Source: an endosymbiont 'TC1' of Trimyema compressum | Lineage (GTDB): Bacteria; Bacillota; TC1 | Length of the DNA: 64,000 nt | NCBI RefSeq assembly: GCF_001584725.1 | Contig: NZ_CP014606.1 | Coordinates: forward strand, 620,001-684,000 | Reading direction: 5' to 3' | Shown here: piece after piece, positions 1 through 10,485 of the stretch | How positions within the stretch are numbered: the stretch's first letter is position 1 | How the letters are laid out: each line of letters begins with the position of its first letter | The notes under the pieces: model-generated | Database searches by the model: none | The model's input: only the letters and a program-made list of their open reading frames with translations | What the model was told of the DNA's origin: nothing | Made by a program: the position numbers and the translations under genes

Positions 1-653
1 AAGCTATTGCTTTGGAAGGTAAAATTGACAGAGTGGATTTATTAGAAGAAAGTGATGTTGTATATTCGAAAATCATTGACTATAAATTAAATGATAAAAA
101 ACTTGATTATGGTAAATTTTATGATGGTATTTCATTACAGCTATTTTTTTATTTAAATGCTTTAATGAAGAAAGGTCAGGCGTTATTTCCTAATAAAAAA
201 TTAAACCCAGGGGCTCTCCTTTATTTTGTCCTTAATGAAGAAAAATCGGTTATAGATGTTAAAGAAGATTTAGATAAAACTTATACTCAGTACCGATTGA
301 AAGGTGAAGTTTTAAATAACAGGGCAATTATTGAAAGAATGCCAGTTGAGTTTCTACCCATAACTTTTACAAAGTCTGATACGCTATCTAAAACCAGCAG
401 TGTTTTAAGTGAGGAAGATTTTTATAATTGTACGGAACATGTGCAAGTAAAAACAGATGAATCACTTAAGGGAATTCTTAAAGGGGACTTTAAGGTTAAC
501 CCGTATTATTACAAGGCAAGGGAAGAAAAGTATTGTACTTTTTGTCAGTTTAATTCAATTTGCAAAAATAAGTTAAAATACAATTATTTGACGCCAAAAA
601 AGAAAGAGATTGTATTGGATAGTATTAAGAAGGATAATGACAATGTGGACTAA
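1..653 (+). CDS. addB: AddB (ATP-dependent nuclease subunit B), C-terminal part
   Basis: The frame is open from the left edge (first full codon at position 3), so only the C-terminal ~217 residues are present. They match the RecB-like nuclease domain of AddB: a GKIDRVD segment, then IIDYKLN with the catalytic Asp and Lys, and later the QLFFYLNAL helix. Near the end CTFCQFNSIC gives the Cys-x2-Cys-x5-Cys part of the iron-sulfur staple that stabilises this nuclease; the first cysteine lies outside the window. AddB works with AddA to resect double-strand breaks for RecA loading. The stop overlaps the start of addA by 11 nt, so the two are translationally coupled. Confidence 0.93.
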   Translation, partial: AIALEGKIDRVDLLEESDVVYSKIIDYKLNDKKLDYGKFYDGISLQLFFYLNALMKKGQALFPNKKLNPGALLYFVLNEEKSVIDVKEDLDKTYTQYRLKGEVLNNRAIIERMPVEFLPITFTKSDTLSKTSSVLSEEDFYNCTEHVQVKTDESLKGILKGDFKVNPYYYKAREEKYCTFCQFNSICKNKLKYNYLTPKKKEIVLDSIKKDNDNVD

Positions 654-3600
654 AGAGCAACAAGAAGTTATTGATTTAAGAGAAAAAAATATTTTAGTTT
701 CTGCGGCTGCTGGTTCTGGAAAGACGGCAGTCTTAATTGAGCGACTTTTTCAGTTAATTTTCAAGGATCGTGTATCAGTAGAAACTATTTTAATGATAAC
801 TTTTACCAACAAAGCCGCTAAGGAAATGGCTGAACGTTTAGAAAAAAAGTTAGAAGAGGCAACACTGTTATATCCAGAAGATATTTTTTTAAGAGAGCAG
901 TTAGAGCTTTTAGAAAATGCTCAGATTAGCACTATGCATAGCTTTTGTAAAAATGCTATTCAAGAAAACTTCAATATTTTAGATATTGATATTGCTTTTA
1001 AAGTTTTAGAAGAAAATGAAGGAGCTCAAATAAAAGATGAAAGTATGGATTTATTATTAGAAAAATATTATGAAAAAAAAGAACCTCTTTTTATTAGACT
1101 TTTAGAAACCTATAGTAGTTTAGAAAATGATAATGGATTACGAGAAACTATAAAAGCGCTTTTTCATTTTAGCCAAGGGGCACCTTATCCTTCAATTTGG
1201 TTAGATGCTGGTGAAGAAAGCCTAAATTGTATTGAAGATGAATTTTTAAATAATCCATTGGGGATTACTTTAAAAGAAATTTTAGAACGAGAACTTTCTT
1301 TAGTAGAAGCATTAATTAGGAAGGGGTCTAAAATTGCAGCATTAGGTGCTACTGAATATTTGGAAACAACCGAAAAAGATTTTGAAATTATGGTGGAGCT
1401 AAAGAATACTTTATTAAGGAAAGGCATTTCCCTATTTATGGAAAATACTCATGCTTCTTTTTCTAAGCTACCTTCTGTAAAAAAAGAAAATCAAAATGAG
1501 GAACATGATTTATTTAAGAAAATTAGAGATGATTATAAGAAGAAGGTAAAAGAAATGGCCTTTGATTTTAAAGCACATTTAGCTTTATTAGGTAGTGTAA
1601 AGGCAAAAACCCATTACTTAATTCAAATGGTTAAGGATTTTGATGAAATTTATAAAGGGTTAAAAAAGGAGAAGGAAGCAGTTGACTTTAATGACCTAGA
1701 ACATCTAATGGTGAATCTTCTAGAAAATGAGGAGATTAAAAAAAGTTATCAAAATTATTTTACTCATGTTTTTGTTGACGAATTTCAAGATAGTAACTTA
1801 GTTCAAGAAAGTATTGTTAAAAGGGTTGCTAAGGAAAATAATCTTTTTTTTGTAGGAGATATTAAACAGAGTATTTATCGTTTCAGATTAGCTGATGCTA
1901 GTATATTTTTAAGAACATTAAATAATTATAGAATTGATTCTTTAAGTGAAACTATATTTTTAAATAAAAATTTCAGATGCAGTAAGAACATTGTCGATGG
2001 TGTAAACTGTGTATTTGATGAATTGATGAATGGCGAAAATTCTTCTATTGAATACAAAAAAGATGGTCGTTTGGTTTTTGGCTCTGGTGTTAACAGAGAG
2101 GAACCTATCGAAGTTTTTGTTGTTGACCGTGATGAAGGTCTATTAACTGAGGAAACCAGTCAGGATAAGGTCTATAGAGAAGCTATGATTTGTGCTGAGA
2201 AGATTAAAACACTTGTGAATCAAGGAGTAGAATTACATGATGTAAATAAAGACGGAGTTAGAAAGATAAAGTATGAAGATATTGCTATTTTAATGTTTTC
2301 AACTAAAGTGACTTTACCTATTTACATGGAAGTTTTTAAAAAAATGGGGATTCCATTATTTGGGGAAATTGACACAGGTTTTTTTGAATCAGAAAGTGTG
2401 CAATTATTTTTGGATCTTTTAAAAGTAATTAATAATTACAAAGAAGATCTTTCATTAATCAATATTTTAAAAAGCCCTGTCTTTCAGTTTACCTTAGAAG
2501 AATTAGGTAAAATCAGAAGTCAAAATCAGCAACACAAAAGTTTTCACGAAGCTTTTTCTGCCTATAGTTTAGAGGATTCTATTCAGGTTAAAAAAGATTA
2601 TTTTTTGACAATTCTCAATGAATTTAAAAAGGATGTAACAGAGCATTCTCTAGTGGGTTTATTAACCCATATTCTAACAAAGACTAACTTTTATTATTTA
2701 CTGTTCAGTAAAAATAATGGTAATCAAGAAGCAGCTAACATTAGAGAACTGTTGTATATGGCTGGCGAATATGAGGTGGATCATAACGATCATTTAAGGG
2801 GATTTTTAGCTTACTTTGAATATTTAAAAAAAGAGGAAATTAATATTGGTGAAGCCAGTATTTTGTCTGATAATGCAGATGTTGTTAAAATTCTAACACT
2901 CCATAAAAGTAAAGGTTTAGAATTTCCAGTAGTATTTTTATGTGGTTTAGGTAATGAGTTTAGACACCCTAAAAAAAGCCTCATAAACTTTCATCCTTAT
3001 TTAGGCATTGGACCTGTATATGCAAGTAAAGGTAAAAAAATTAAAACATTAGCCAATTATATTATTGAAAAGACTAATGAAAGGGAAAAAATTGAGGATC
3101 AGCTTAATCTTCTTTATGTAGGTATGACAAGAGGCAAACACCTATTATATTTAGTAGGTTCTGTTAAGGATTTAGCTAAGAAGAAGAAAGAATGGCTTTT
3201 AGGAACCACTGAAACACTGATAAAACCAAAATGTTTCTATGATTTTCTACTGCCCTATTTATATGGCAATGACAGTATTCGAAGTCGCTATAAGATAATG
3301 GAAACGAATATGGAAACTTATCATTCTGAGCTTGAAAAAAAGTCAGTAAATTTAGTCATTAAAAAGACTGATGGATTACTAACAAAGGATGATTTTTTTG
3401 TTATGAAGACACCTGTTCCTCGTAAAATTTCGGTAACAGAGATGAAGAAAACTACAGTAGCGGATGCCATGACAAAAGATTTCTTAAAAGGAGATTTGAA
3501 AATAAGGCCTGAGTTTATTGAGGGCAAGAAAATGTCAGCTGTAGAAAAAGGTATTCTTTTTCATCTAGCTATGGAGCATCTGGATTTTAAAAAAGTAGTA

Positions 3601-4050
3601 AATGAAACGGATGTTTATGACTATATTAATGGTTTAGTAAATAATAAAATAATTTTACCTAGGGAAAAAGAGGCTATTGATATTGAAGGTATTATTGCTT
3701 TTATTAAGAGTCCGTTAGGTAAAAGAGTTAGAGAGAGTAGTTTAATTGAGCAAGAAAAACCCTTTAACTATTGTTTGAGCCCTAACCGTTTTTTAGAGGG
3801 TTATGAAGGAGTGGATGATACTCTTTTACAAGGGGTAATTGATTTGTTTTTTAAAGAAAGGGACGGTTATGTTCTAGTTGATTATAAGACAGACTATGTT
3901 CGAGAAGACACTCTTGCAAATGATATTGATGAATACAGGAAGCAAGTTTTATTATATAAGGAAGCATTAACTGAGATTAAAAAGGCTAACGTAAAAGAGG
4001 TTTACTTGTATTTTAGTACCCTTAGAAAGTCAGTTAAGGTAGAAGAATAA
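643..4050 (+). CDS. addA: AddA helicase-nuclease subunit
   Basis: UvrD/Rep-type superfamily 1 helicase with a C-terminal nuclease, about 1135 residues, full length for AddA. Walker A (AAAGSGKTAVL) lies near residue 22, motif II (VDEFQDSN) near 376, the DIKQSIYRFR motif near 405, and the RecB-like nuclease site (GVIDLF then LVDYKTDY) near 1065-1085. I chose ATG 643 because an AAGAAGGA site at 627-634 sits 8 nt upstream; the frame is open from 610 and ATG 637 is too close to that site. The gene is intact across 3.4 kb, which contrasts with the many broken accessory genes downstream. Confidence 0.96.
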   Translation: MWTKEQQEVIDLREKNILVSAAAGSGKTAVLIERLFQLIFKDRVSVETILMITFTNKAAKEMAERLEKKLEEATLLYPEDIFLREQLELLENAQISTMHSFCKNAIQENFNILDIDIAFKVLEENEGAQIKDESMDLLLEKYYEKKEPLFIRLLETYSSLENDNGLRETIKALFHFSQGAPYPSIWLDAGEESLNCIEDEFLNNPLGITLKEILERELSLVEALIRKGSKIAALGATEYLETTEKDFEIMVELKNTLLRKGISLFMENTHASFSKLPSVKKENQNEEHDLFKKIRDDYKKKVKEMAFDFKAHLALLGSVKAKTHYLIQMVKDFDEIYKGLKKEKEAVDFNDLEHLMVNLLENEEIKKSYQNYFTHVFVDEFQDSNLVQESIVKRVAKENNLFFVGDIKQSIYRFRLADASIFLRTLNNYRIDSLSETIFLNKNFRCSKNIVDGVNCVFDELMNGENSSIEYKKDGRLVFGSGVNREEPIEVFVVDRDEGLLTEETSQDKVYREAMICAEKIKTLVNQGVELHDVNKDGVRKIKYEDIAILMFSTKVTLPIYMEVFKKMGIPLFGEIDTGFFESESVQLFLDLLKVINNYKEDLSLINILKSPVFQFTLEELGKIRSQNQQHKSFHEAFSAYSLEDSIQVKKDYFLTILNEFKKDVTEHSLVGLLTHILTKTNFYYLLFSKNNGNQEAANIRELLYMAGEYEVDHNDHLRGFLAYFEYLKKEEINIGEASILSDNADVVKILTLHKSKGLEFPVVFLCGLGNEFRHPKKSLINFHPYLGIGPVYASKGKKIKTLANYIIEKTNEREKIEDQLNLLYVGMTRGKHLLYLVGSVKDLAKKKKEWLLGTTETLIKPKCFYDFLLPYLYGNDSIRSRYKIMETNMETYHSELEKKSVNLVIKKTDGLLTKDDFFVMKTPVPRKISVTEMKKTTVADAMTKDFLKGDLKIRPEFIEGKKMSAVEKGILFHLAMEHLDFKKVVNETDVYDYINGLVNNKIILPREKEAIDIEGIIAFIKSPLGKRVRESSLIEQEKPFNYCLSPNRFLEGYEGVDDTLLQGVIDLFFKERDGYVLVDYKTDYVREDTLANDIDEYRKQVLLYKEALTEIKKANVKEVYLYFSTLRKSVKVEE

Positions 4051-4062
4051 AGGAGAATAGAA

Positions 4063-5340
4063 ATGGAAGTGTTAATTGCCCTAATATGCCTATTATTAGG
4101 TGGCATAGTAATGGCTATAATAACCTATGGCGTAATGAAGAAAAAAGTAAAGACTGCTGAAGCTAAAGAAGGAGACCTAGTTATTGCTTTAGCACAGGCG
4201 GAAAATTCTTTAGAACAGGAAAGAAAGCATTGGCTTGAAAAAGAAGCTTATTATAATAAAACCAAGGAAGATATGGAAAGCTCCTTTAGATCCTTATCCT
4301 CTAAAGTGCTCCAGGAAAATAACGAAGTCTTCTTAACTTTGGCAAAAGAAACCTTGGCAAAACAGCAGAGTGAAGGGGCTGGTTTACTAAAAGAAAAAGA
4401 AGAATCTTTCAAACATTTAGTGGATCCTATGAAAATTATTCTCAGTGAAGTCAAAGGTAAAATGGATACTATTGAGAAAGATTATCAAAGTACTTTTACA
4501 GAAGTGAAAGAACAGTTTAAATATTTAAAAGAAGATCAGACTAAATTACAGACGGAAACTGCAAATTTAGTTAAGGCTTTAAGTTTACCGCAAGTTCGAG
4601 GACAGTGGGGAGAACTACAGTTAAAACGTGTTGTGGAAATGGCTGGCATGCTTAATTATGTCGATTTTATTGAGCAAGTGTCTACTGATACTGACGGAGG
4701 CAAGTTAAGACCAGACGTGGTTATTAATTTGCCAGGTAATAAAACTATTGTGATTGATGCTAAAACTCCCTTATCAGCTTATTTAGATGCTACTGAAGCT
4801 GAGACTGATAGCCAACGTAAGGAGTGTTTGAAACACCATAGTAGACAAGTTAAAACACATATTAAGCAATTAGGAGGAAAGGCCTATTGGGATCAATTTG
4901 AAAATAGTCCTGAGTTTGTTGTTTTATTTTTACCAAATGATGCCATGTATCAGAGTGCATTAGAAGGGGATCCAGCATTAATTGAGGCTGGTATTAATGA
5001 TAATGTGCTTATTGCCACACCTACAACTTTAATTGCCTTATTAAAATCAGTTTCTTATGGCTGGAATCAAGCTGCTTTAGCAAATAATGCTAGACAGATA
5101 AGCCGACTAGGTAAGGATTTATATGATAGAATGGCTACTTTTGTTGAGAATATGGCGGGTGTAAAAAAAGGATTAGAAAGGTCTATTGAATCCTATAATA
5201 AGGCAGTCGGTTCTTTTGAATCAAGAGTATTGCCTTCAACAAGACGTTTTAAAGAGCTCGGTATTTCCTCGGACAAAGAGATTAATGAGTTAACATCTGT
5301 AGAAAAATCACCTAAAGATATTAGAAGTATAGAAGACTAG
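4063..5340 (+). CDS. rmuC: DNA recombination protein RmuC
   Basis: 425 residues. An N-terminal membrane segment (about residues 3-25) is followed by a long charged coiled coil (about 30-140) and the RmuC nuclease-like core (about 150-390), recognisable from RGQWGELQL, LRPDVVINLPG and IVIDAKTPLSAY. RmuC limits inversions at inverted repeats and is thought to act on DNA structures near replication forks. An AAGGAG site lies 12 nt after addA, so it belongs to the addBA operon. No lesions are seen. Confidence 0.95.
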   Translation: MEVLIALICLLLGGIVMAIITYGVMKKKVKTAEAKEGDLVIALAQAENSLEQERKHWLEKEAYYNKTKEDMESSFRSLSSKVLQENNEVFLTLAKETLAKQQSEGAGLLKEKEESFKHLVDPMKIILSEVKGKMDTIEKDYQSTFTEVKEQFKYLKEDQTKLQTETANLVKALSLPQVRGQWGELQLKRVVEMAGMLNYVDFIEQVSTDTDGGKLRPDVVINLPGNKTIVIDAKTPLSAYLDATEAETDSQRKECLKHHSRQVKTHIKQLGGKAYWDQFENSPEFVVLFLPNDAMYQSALEGDPALIEAGINDNVLIATPTTLIALLKSVSYGWNQAALANNARQISRLGKDLYDRMATFVENMAGVKKGLERSIESYNKAVGSFESRVLPSTRRFKELGISSDKEINELTSVEKSPKDIRSIED

Positions 5341-5352
5341 AGGAGAATAATT

Positions 5353-6705
5353 ATGGCGTTAAGAGTAGATTTTGAAAATGAGAAAATTAGTAAATTATTG
5401 TTACAACTTTCCTATCCGTCGATTATTGCTATGTTAGCTAATGCCTCTTATAATATTATTTATGGCATATATTTAGGTAATTTTGTTGGTCCAGATGCTT
5501 TAGGCGCAACTAATGCTGTGTTGCCTATACAAATATTCTATATGGGGATTACCACTATGGTGGCCATTGGTATGGCTTCCTTGGTTTCAATGAGACTTGG
5601 AGAAAAGAAACAGGAAGATGCTGCTTTATATGCAGGGACTGCTATAGTAGGAGCATTATTAATAGGTGCTATTCTAGTAGCTTTTACTATTATTTTTAGT
5701 GAACCTCTACTACAAGTAGCTGGTGCAGCTCCAGAAATTATAGGTGAGAGTAAATCATATTTAATAGGTATTATTATTGGATGGATTTATTTTCCACTTG
5801 TTGTTGTTGGCAATAATCTCTTACGCTGTGTTGAAGAAGCTAAGAAAGCTTATTCAATAATGCTAACAAGTATTGTTGCTAATATATTTTTAGCGCCCCT
5901 ATTTATTTTAGTTTTTAAAATGGGTACTTTTGGCGTTGGTTTATCTACTTCTATTTCCCAAGGCTTGTCCTCTATTCTGCTTTTTGTATACTACAGAAGA
6001 GGGGCTCTAGTACTGCCTTTAAATAAAAAACTGTTAGAATGAAATGGGATTACTTTGGTTCAATTTGTGGTCTAGGTTTTTCTTCATTTTTAAGACAGAC
6101 AATAGGCAGTGTAAGCATTTTGTTATATAATCGTTTTTACTTATATATGGTGGTGTAGAATATTTAAATGCTATGGGGATTATTAATAAGCTATATACGT
6201 TAATTACGTTGCCAATATTTGGATTATTACAGGGTATTCAACCTGTAGTTGGCTATAATTATGGTGCTCACAATTATAAAAGGGTTAAGGAAAGTGTCTA
6301 TAAGGGTGCTTTATCCTGTGTTTTATTATCTATAACTAGTCTTATAATTATTTTAGTGTTTATGGATCCAATACTCTCATTATTTACTTCTGATGGTTTG
6401 GTGAAAGACATTACTAAGTACGGTTATATTTTGTGTTTGGTGCATTGCCAATTATTAGTTTTCAGATGGTAGGCACAGCAAGTTATCAATCTTTTGGAAA
6501 AATACGAACAGCATTATTTATAGCAGTTATTAGGCAATTAGTTATTGCCATACCATTGTTATTTATTTTAAGTTTAATAATAGGATTAGAGGGAATTTGG
6601 CTTTCATTTCCAATTTCTGATATACTTTCTGCTATTATTAGTGTTATTATTATAGAATATGGGTTAAGAAAAATAAAAATAAGTTGGGAGCAGAAAGTTG
6701 GATAA
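5353..6705 (+). pseudogene. MATE-family efflux transporter, three frameshifts
   Basis: The product reads as one MATE multidrug/sodium antiporter (about 450 residues, 12 membrane helices) only if three frame changes are allowed: near 6038 (GAATG where GAAATG restores LEMKWDY), near 6145 (before YGGVEYLNAMG) and at the T run 6429-6432 (adding one T gives YIFVFGALP). All three are one-base losses, so the last segment returns to the original frame. The first 229 residues, to 6042, could still be made. Start ATG 5353 follows AGGAG. The 3' end overlaps the next gene by 8 nt. Confidence 0.88.
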
Positions 6706-8389
6706 TAGTAAAGAAAATTTAATGCTTAAAAATGCATTTATATTATCTTTTGCTGCAATACTTTCTAAAGTAGTAGGTGCAGTTTATCAGATATTTTTAT
6801 ATAGAGTAATTGGAGCTGAAGGATCAGCTTTATATGCTAAAGGAATAGCCTTCTATGCCATGTTATTGGCTGTTTCAGCTGCAGGAATTTCTATTGCTAT
6901 CTCAAAATTAATGTCAGAAGAAATTGCCAAAGGTAATACTGGCATTGCTTTTAAAATATTTAAAGTGGCTTCTTTGATTTTAGGCATAATTGGAATTGTA
7001 TTGTCTGTAGGTTTGTTTTTTGGAGCACCTTATATTGCTAGTAACTTTTATGTGGATCCAAATGTTACTTGGATTATTCAGGCAACTGCACCTGCACTTT
7101 TAGTTGTTACTTTTATGGCAGCTTTTAGAGGCTATTTTCAGGGACAACAAAATATGGGACCAACTGCCTACTCACAAATTTTTGAGCAATTAGGTAGAAT
7201 TGTTTTTTCAGTTGCCATTACTCTAGTCTATATTTATTTTGTAGCAGGGACTAACTTAAGTGAGGTAATGGGTGTTACTAGTAGAGATCAATCGTTGGTA
7301 CAGTCTATTGCTGATGGCGTTGCTCTAGGACCTTTTGTTGGTGCCATTATTGGTTTTTTGCCTATTATCTATTTTTACTACAAGAGAAAGAATAGTTTAA
7401 ATAGAAAGATTACTTATGGCAATAGACAATCTAGACGAGAAGCTACTACAGGGTATTTAACTAAAAGAATTCTTTTATTTGCTATTCCAGTAACTTTAGC
7501 TGCATTATTACCTACTTTAATTGATATGGCTGATGCTACACTTATTCCCAATGTCTTAATGGGAGCTGGCTTAAGTTATAAAGCAGCTAATGCTTCTTTT
7601 GGCTATTTTACGAATACGGCAATGATTTTAGTAAATATAATTATTTTAGCTGCATCTTCGTTTGCTGCAAGTTTAGTACCTGCAATTGCAGACGCAAGAG
7701 GAAGAAAGAATGATCAAGAGGTTAAAAATAAAACAGCACTATCCATTAAGCTCGTTACTTTAATTAGCTTGCCAGCAGCAGCCAGTATGTTTTTATTAAG
7801 TAAGCCTATTGTAGCCCTTATATTTAATGAAGTTGATAATGATGTTTACATGGTATTGCAGGCCAGTGTGTTTATGATTCTATTTATGTCTATTTATCAT
7901 AGTACAACAGGTGTCTTGCAGGGTGTAGGGAAAATTTACGTTCCTTTAGTATCGTTGTTTGCTGGACTGCTTGTAAATATAGGATTATTAAATTTATTAT
8001 TACCTATTAAGGGCCTTAATATCCTAGGAGCGCCAATTGCTCATACTGTTGCTTATTTTACTGCTGCAATTATTAATTTTATTGCCGTAAAGCGTATTGT
8101 AGGTTACCGTTCAAAGTGGTTAACATGGTTGCCTCAGGGACTATTAAGTGCCTTGATAACAGGTGCTATAGCCTATGGGGTGTATAGATTATTTAATTTA
8201 ATTATTGGTTTTATTAATGAAGGAATATTAAATCTGTTAATTAGCCTAATTTTTGCAGTTATTGCTGGCATTATTGTTTATTTTATTACTTTAGTCTTGT
8301 TTAGAGCAATTAAAGAAGATGAAGTTAAGAGTATTCCCAAAATTGGTTTTATATTTGGAAAAATATTTAAAAGAATAAGGAGATCATAA
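6698..8389 (+). CDS. MurJ/SpoVB-type flippase (polysaccharide biosynthesis family)
   Basis: 563 residues with about 14 hydrophobic helices, typical of the MOP-superfamily lipid flippases SpoVB/YtgP/MurJ that move lipid-linked cell-wall precursors across the membrane. The N-terminus (KNAFILSFAAILSKVVGAVY) and the FRGYFQGQQNMGPTAYSQI loop are characteristic. Start TTG 6698 is preceded by GGGAG at 6686-6690 and overlaps the broken MATE gene. The family has several paralogous subgroups, so whether this is the MurJ lipid II flippase or a sporulation-type paralogue cannot be decided from the sequence alone. The reading frame is intact. Confidence 0.88.
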   Translation: MDNSKENLMLKNAFILSFAAILSKVVGAVYQIFLYRVIGAEGSALYAKGIAFYAMLLAVSAAGISIAISKLMSEEIAKGNTGIAFKIFKVASLILGIIGIVLSVGLFFGAPYIASNFYVDPNVTWIIQATAPALLVVTFMAAFRGYFQGQQNMGPTAYSQIFEQLGRIVFSVAITLVYIYFVAGTNLSEVMGVTSRDQSLVQSIADGVALGPFVGAIIGFLPIIYFYYKRKNSLNRKITYGNRQSRREATTGYLTKRILLFAIPVTLAALLPTLIDMADATLIPNVLMGAGLSYKAANASFGYFTNTAMILVNIIILAASSFAASLVPAIADARGRKNDQEVKNKTALSIKLVTLISLPAAASMFLLSKPIVALIFNEVDNDVYMVLQASVFMILFMSIYHSTTGVLQGVGKIYVPLVSLFAGLLVNIGLLNLLLPIKGLNILGAPIAHTVAYFTAAIINFIAVKRIVGYRSKWLTWLPQGLLSALITGAIAYGVYRLFNLIIGFINEGILNLLISLIFAVIAGIIVYFITLVLFRAIKEDEVKSIPKIGFIFGKIFKRIRRS

Positions 8390-8857
8390 TGGATGCTGAA
8401 TGGATAAAAATCTATCATATTTTAAAAAACTAGGATTTGATTTAAAATGGGCTAAGACAAATCGTACAACGCTTAGTATACTTACTGGAAGTTTTTGGCT
8501 ATCCAATCCATTTTACCTATGAGGCCTATCATAATGGACCCTATGCTTAACATGTTAATATGGAGGCTATGGAGGTAGAAGCTTTTTTAGTTTCTCAGAG
8601 CATTGAGGTAGTAGATGGCTATACTGAAAAAGAGGTTCAGAGTATTCATGCTTTAGAAAAAGCTGTTGCTATTGAGAAAGAAAAAAGGATTTTTAGATTG
8701 TTTAGTATTAGTTGATTTTTTATTAAAAGAAAACAAGGAGTTAGATTTAGATAATCTCTGGGAAATTATCCAATATTCAACTATTTATGATTTGGATAAA
8801 AATATTATAGAAGAAGGAAGGGCGTTTTTAGATGGATTTAGAAACCCTACAAATTGA
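8389..8857 (+). pseudogene. YwgA/SocA-like small protein, nonsense and frameshifted
   Basis: The ATG at 8389 overlaps the preceding stop (TAATG), as in an intact operon. The frame then has stops at 8431 (TAG), 8443 (TAA) and 8548 (TAA), and a frame change near 8680 joins it to the tail ending at 8857 (KGFLDCLVLVDFLLKEN). Read through, it gives LVYLLEVFGYPIHFTYEAY then HNGPYA, resembling the YwgA / SocA-like (DUF4065) fold. The family call is by pattern only. At least four separate lesions show long-dead coding DNA kept in operon position between the flippase and ogt. Confidence 0.65.
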
Positions 8858-9290
8858 AATCTATACGCTGCCATTTACAATTGTAGGTGACGGGGAGAAA
8901 ATTCTTAGCCTTGAACAAAAAAGCAGTATAGATTCATTAAAGCCTTCAAAAGTTTTATTAGCAGCAAAAATAGAGTTGGAACTCTATTTAAAAGGAAAGT
9001 TAAAAAAGTTTTCAGTACCTTTGAAAATTGGAGGAACACCTTTTCAAAAAAAGGTTTATGAGGCAATGATGAAAATTCCTTATTGTCAAGTGGCAACTTA
9101 TGGTGAATTAGCAATGAAAGTTGGTTCCCAAAAAGGGGCCAGAGCTGTTGGGGCTGCCTGTAACAGCAATCCCTTGCCAATATTTGTGCCTTGTCATAGA
9201 GTTGTTGGTGTAGGTGGCAAATTAACAGGATTCGCCTATGGCTTATCTTTCAAAAAAACTTTATTAGAAATGGAAAAGAGTAATGATTGA
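8832..9290 (+). CDS. ogt: Methylated-DNA--protein-cysteine methyltransferase
   Basis: 152 residues, a usual length for single-domain Ogt. It removes O6-alkyl groups from guanine in one irreversible transfer to its own cysteine. The active site PCHRVVG is present with Cys121, and the DNA-binding winged helix carries PFQKKVYEAM, IPYCQVATYGELA and ARAVGAA. An AAGGAAGGG site at 8814-8822 supports ATG 8832, which lies inside the tail of the preceding pseudogene. The stop overlaps the next gene by 8 nt. Confidence 0.93.
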   Translation: MDLETLQIEIYTLPFTIVGDGEKILSLEQKSSIDSLKPSKVLLAAKIELELYLKGKLKKFSVPLKIGGTPFQKKVYEAMMKIPYCQVATYGELAMKVGSQKGARAVGAACNSNPLPIFVPCHRVVGVGGKLTGFAYGLSFKKTLLEMEKSND

Positions 9291-10461
9291 AATTGTAACA
9301 TTAGAAAATAAGAAGATTATGTTAGTAGGAACAGCCCATGTTTCTCAAAATAGTGTAGAGGAAGTTGCAACTGTGATTAGAGAAAACAATCCTGAAAGTG
9401 TGGCTATAGAACTTTGTGAAGCTCGTTTTAGAAGAATGGATGGCAGAGATTCAGGCTGGGAGAACTTAGATATTGAATCTGTTTTAAAAAAAGGGCAAGG
9501 AATGCTTATGATTGTTAACTTTTTCTTATCTTCCTATCAAAAGAAAATAGGGGAATCTTTAGGAGTAAAACCAGGGGCTGAAATGGCGAAAGCTGTTGAG
9601 GTAGCTAGAGAAGAAGGCGCAACGATTACTTTGGCTGATAGAGATGTTACAGTCACTTTAAGAAGAGTTTTAGTTCATTTGAAGTTTTGGGAAAAAATGA
9701 AGGGACTTTATAAGCTATTAGTTCTTTATTTTACAGCTGAGGATGATGTAGGAACTGAAGATATTAATGAATCAACTATAGAATCTTTAAAAAATCAAGA
9801 AACCATTGCTGCAAGTCTAGATCAATTAGGTTCAGTTTTCCCTTCTGTAAAAAAATATTTAGTAGATGAAAGAGATTCTTACTTAGCTTATAAGATTGGT
9901 AAAAGCCCAGGAGAAACTGTTGTTGCTGTTTTTGGGGCTGCCCATTTAGAAGGCGTTAAGAAACATTTAATTAACAATGATGTTACATCAGAATATATAA
10001 AGGAAATAAGCCAGATTCCTAAAAAGAAAAAGACAGGTTCTTGGATTGCCTTAGGGTTGTTAATTCTTTTTATAATATTGGTAGCTGTTACATTCAGTGC
10101 AAATCCAACTGTTGGGGCATCAAATATTGGTTATTGGCTAATTTTAACCTGTACTTTAGGAGGCTTTGGTGCTTTATTAGCTGGGGGGCATCCATTGACT
10201 ATACTAGCGGCAATTATTGGGTCCCCGATTGGGGCTGCATTGCCTTTTGTGGCCAGTGGCATGATTAGTGGATTAGTTGAAGCTAAAGTAAGAAAGCCTC
10301 AAGTTAAAGATTTTGAAAGCTTGAATACTGCTATTTTCACATTTAAGGGGTGGTGGCAAAATAAGATTTTAAAAATATTTAATGTTTTCTTTTTAACTTC
10401 TATGGGAAGCGCTATTGGAAATATTTTAGGACTTAAAAATATATTGGAAGGCTTTTTTTGA
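9283..10461 (+). CDS. TraB/PrgY-family membrane protein
   Basis: 392 residues. The N-terminal two thirds is the TraB domain (Tiki/EreA/GTPBP2-like superfamily): GTAHVSQNSVEEV near residue 16, then VAIELCEARFRRM, and FGAAHLEGVKKHL near 220. The last third carries about four hydrophobic segments (near residues 255-275, 285-330 and 360-390) that should anchor it in the membrane. The family includes enterococcal PrgY/TraB, which reduce peptide-pheromone activity, but most clostridial and archaeal members have no known role, so no substrate is assigned. It overlaps ogt by 8 nt and is probably cotranscribed. Confidence 0.85.
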   Translation: MIEIVTLENKKIMLVGTAHVSQNSVEEVATVIRENNPESVAIELCEARFRRMDGRDSGWENLDIESVLKKGQGMLMIVNFFLSSYQKKIGESLGVKPGAEMAKAVEVAREEGATITLADRDVTVTLRRVLVHLKFWEKMKGLYKLLVLYFTAEDDVGTEDINESTIESLKNQETIAASLDQLGSVFPSVKKYLVDERDSYLAYKIGKSPGETVVAVFGAAHLEGVKKHLINNDVTSEYIKEISQIPKKKKTGSWIALGLLILFIILVAVTFSANPTVGASNIGYWLILTCTLGGFGALLAGGHPLTILAAIIGSPIGAALPFVASGMISGLVEAKVRKPQVKDFESLNTAIFTFKGWWQNKILKIFNVFFLTSMGSAIGNILGLKNILEGFF

Positions 10462-10485
10462 AATATTTAAGTAAAGGAGTTTTAG

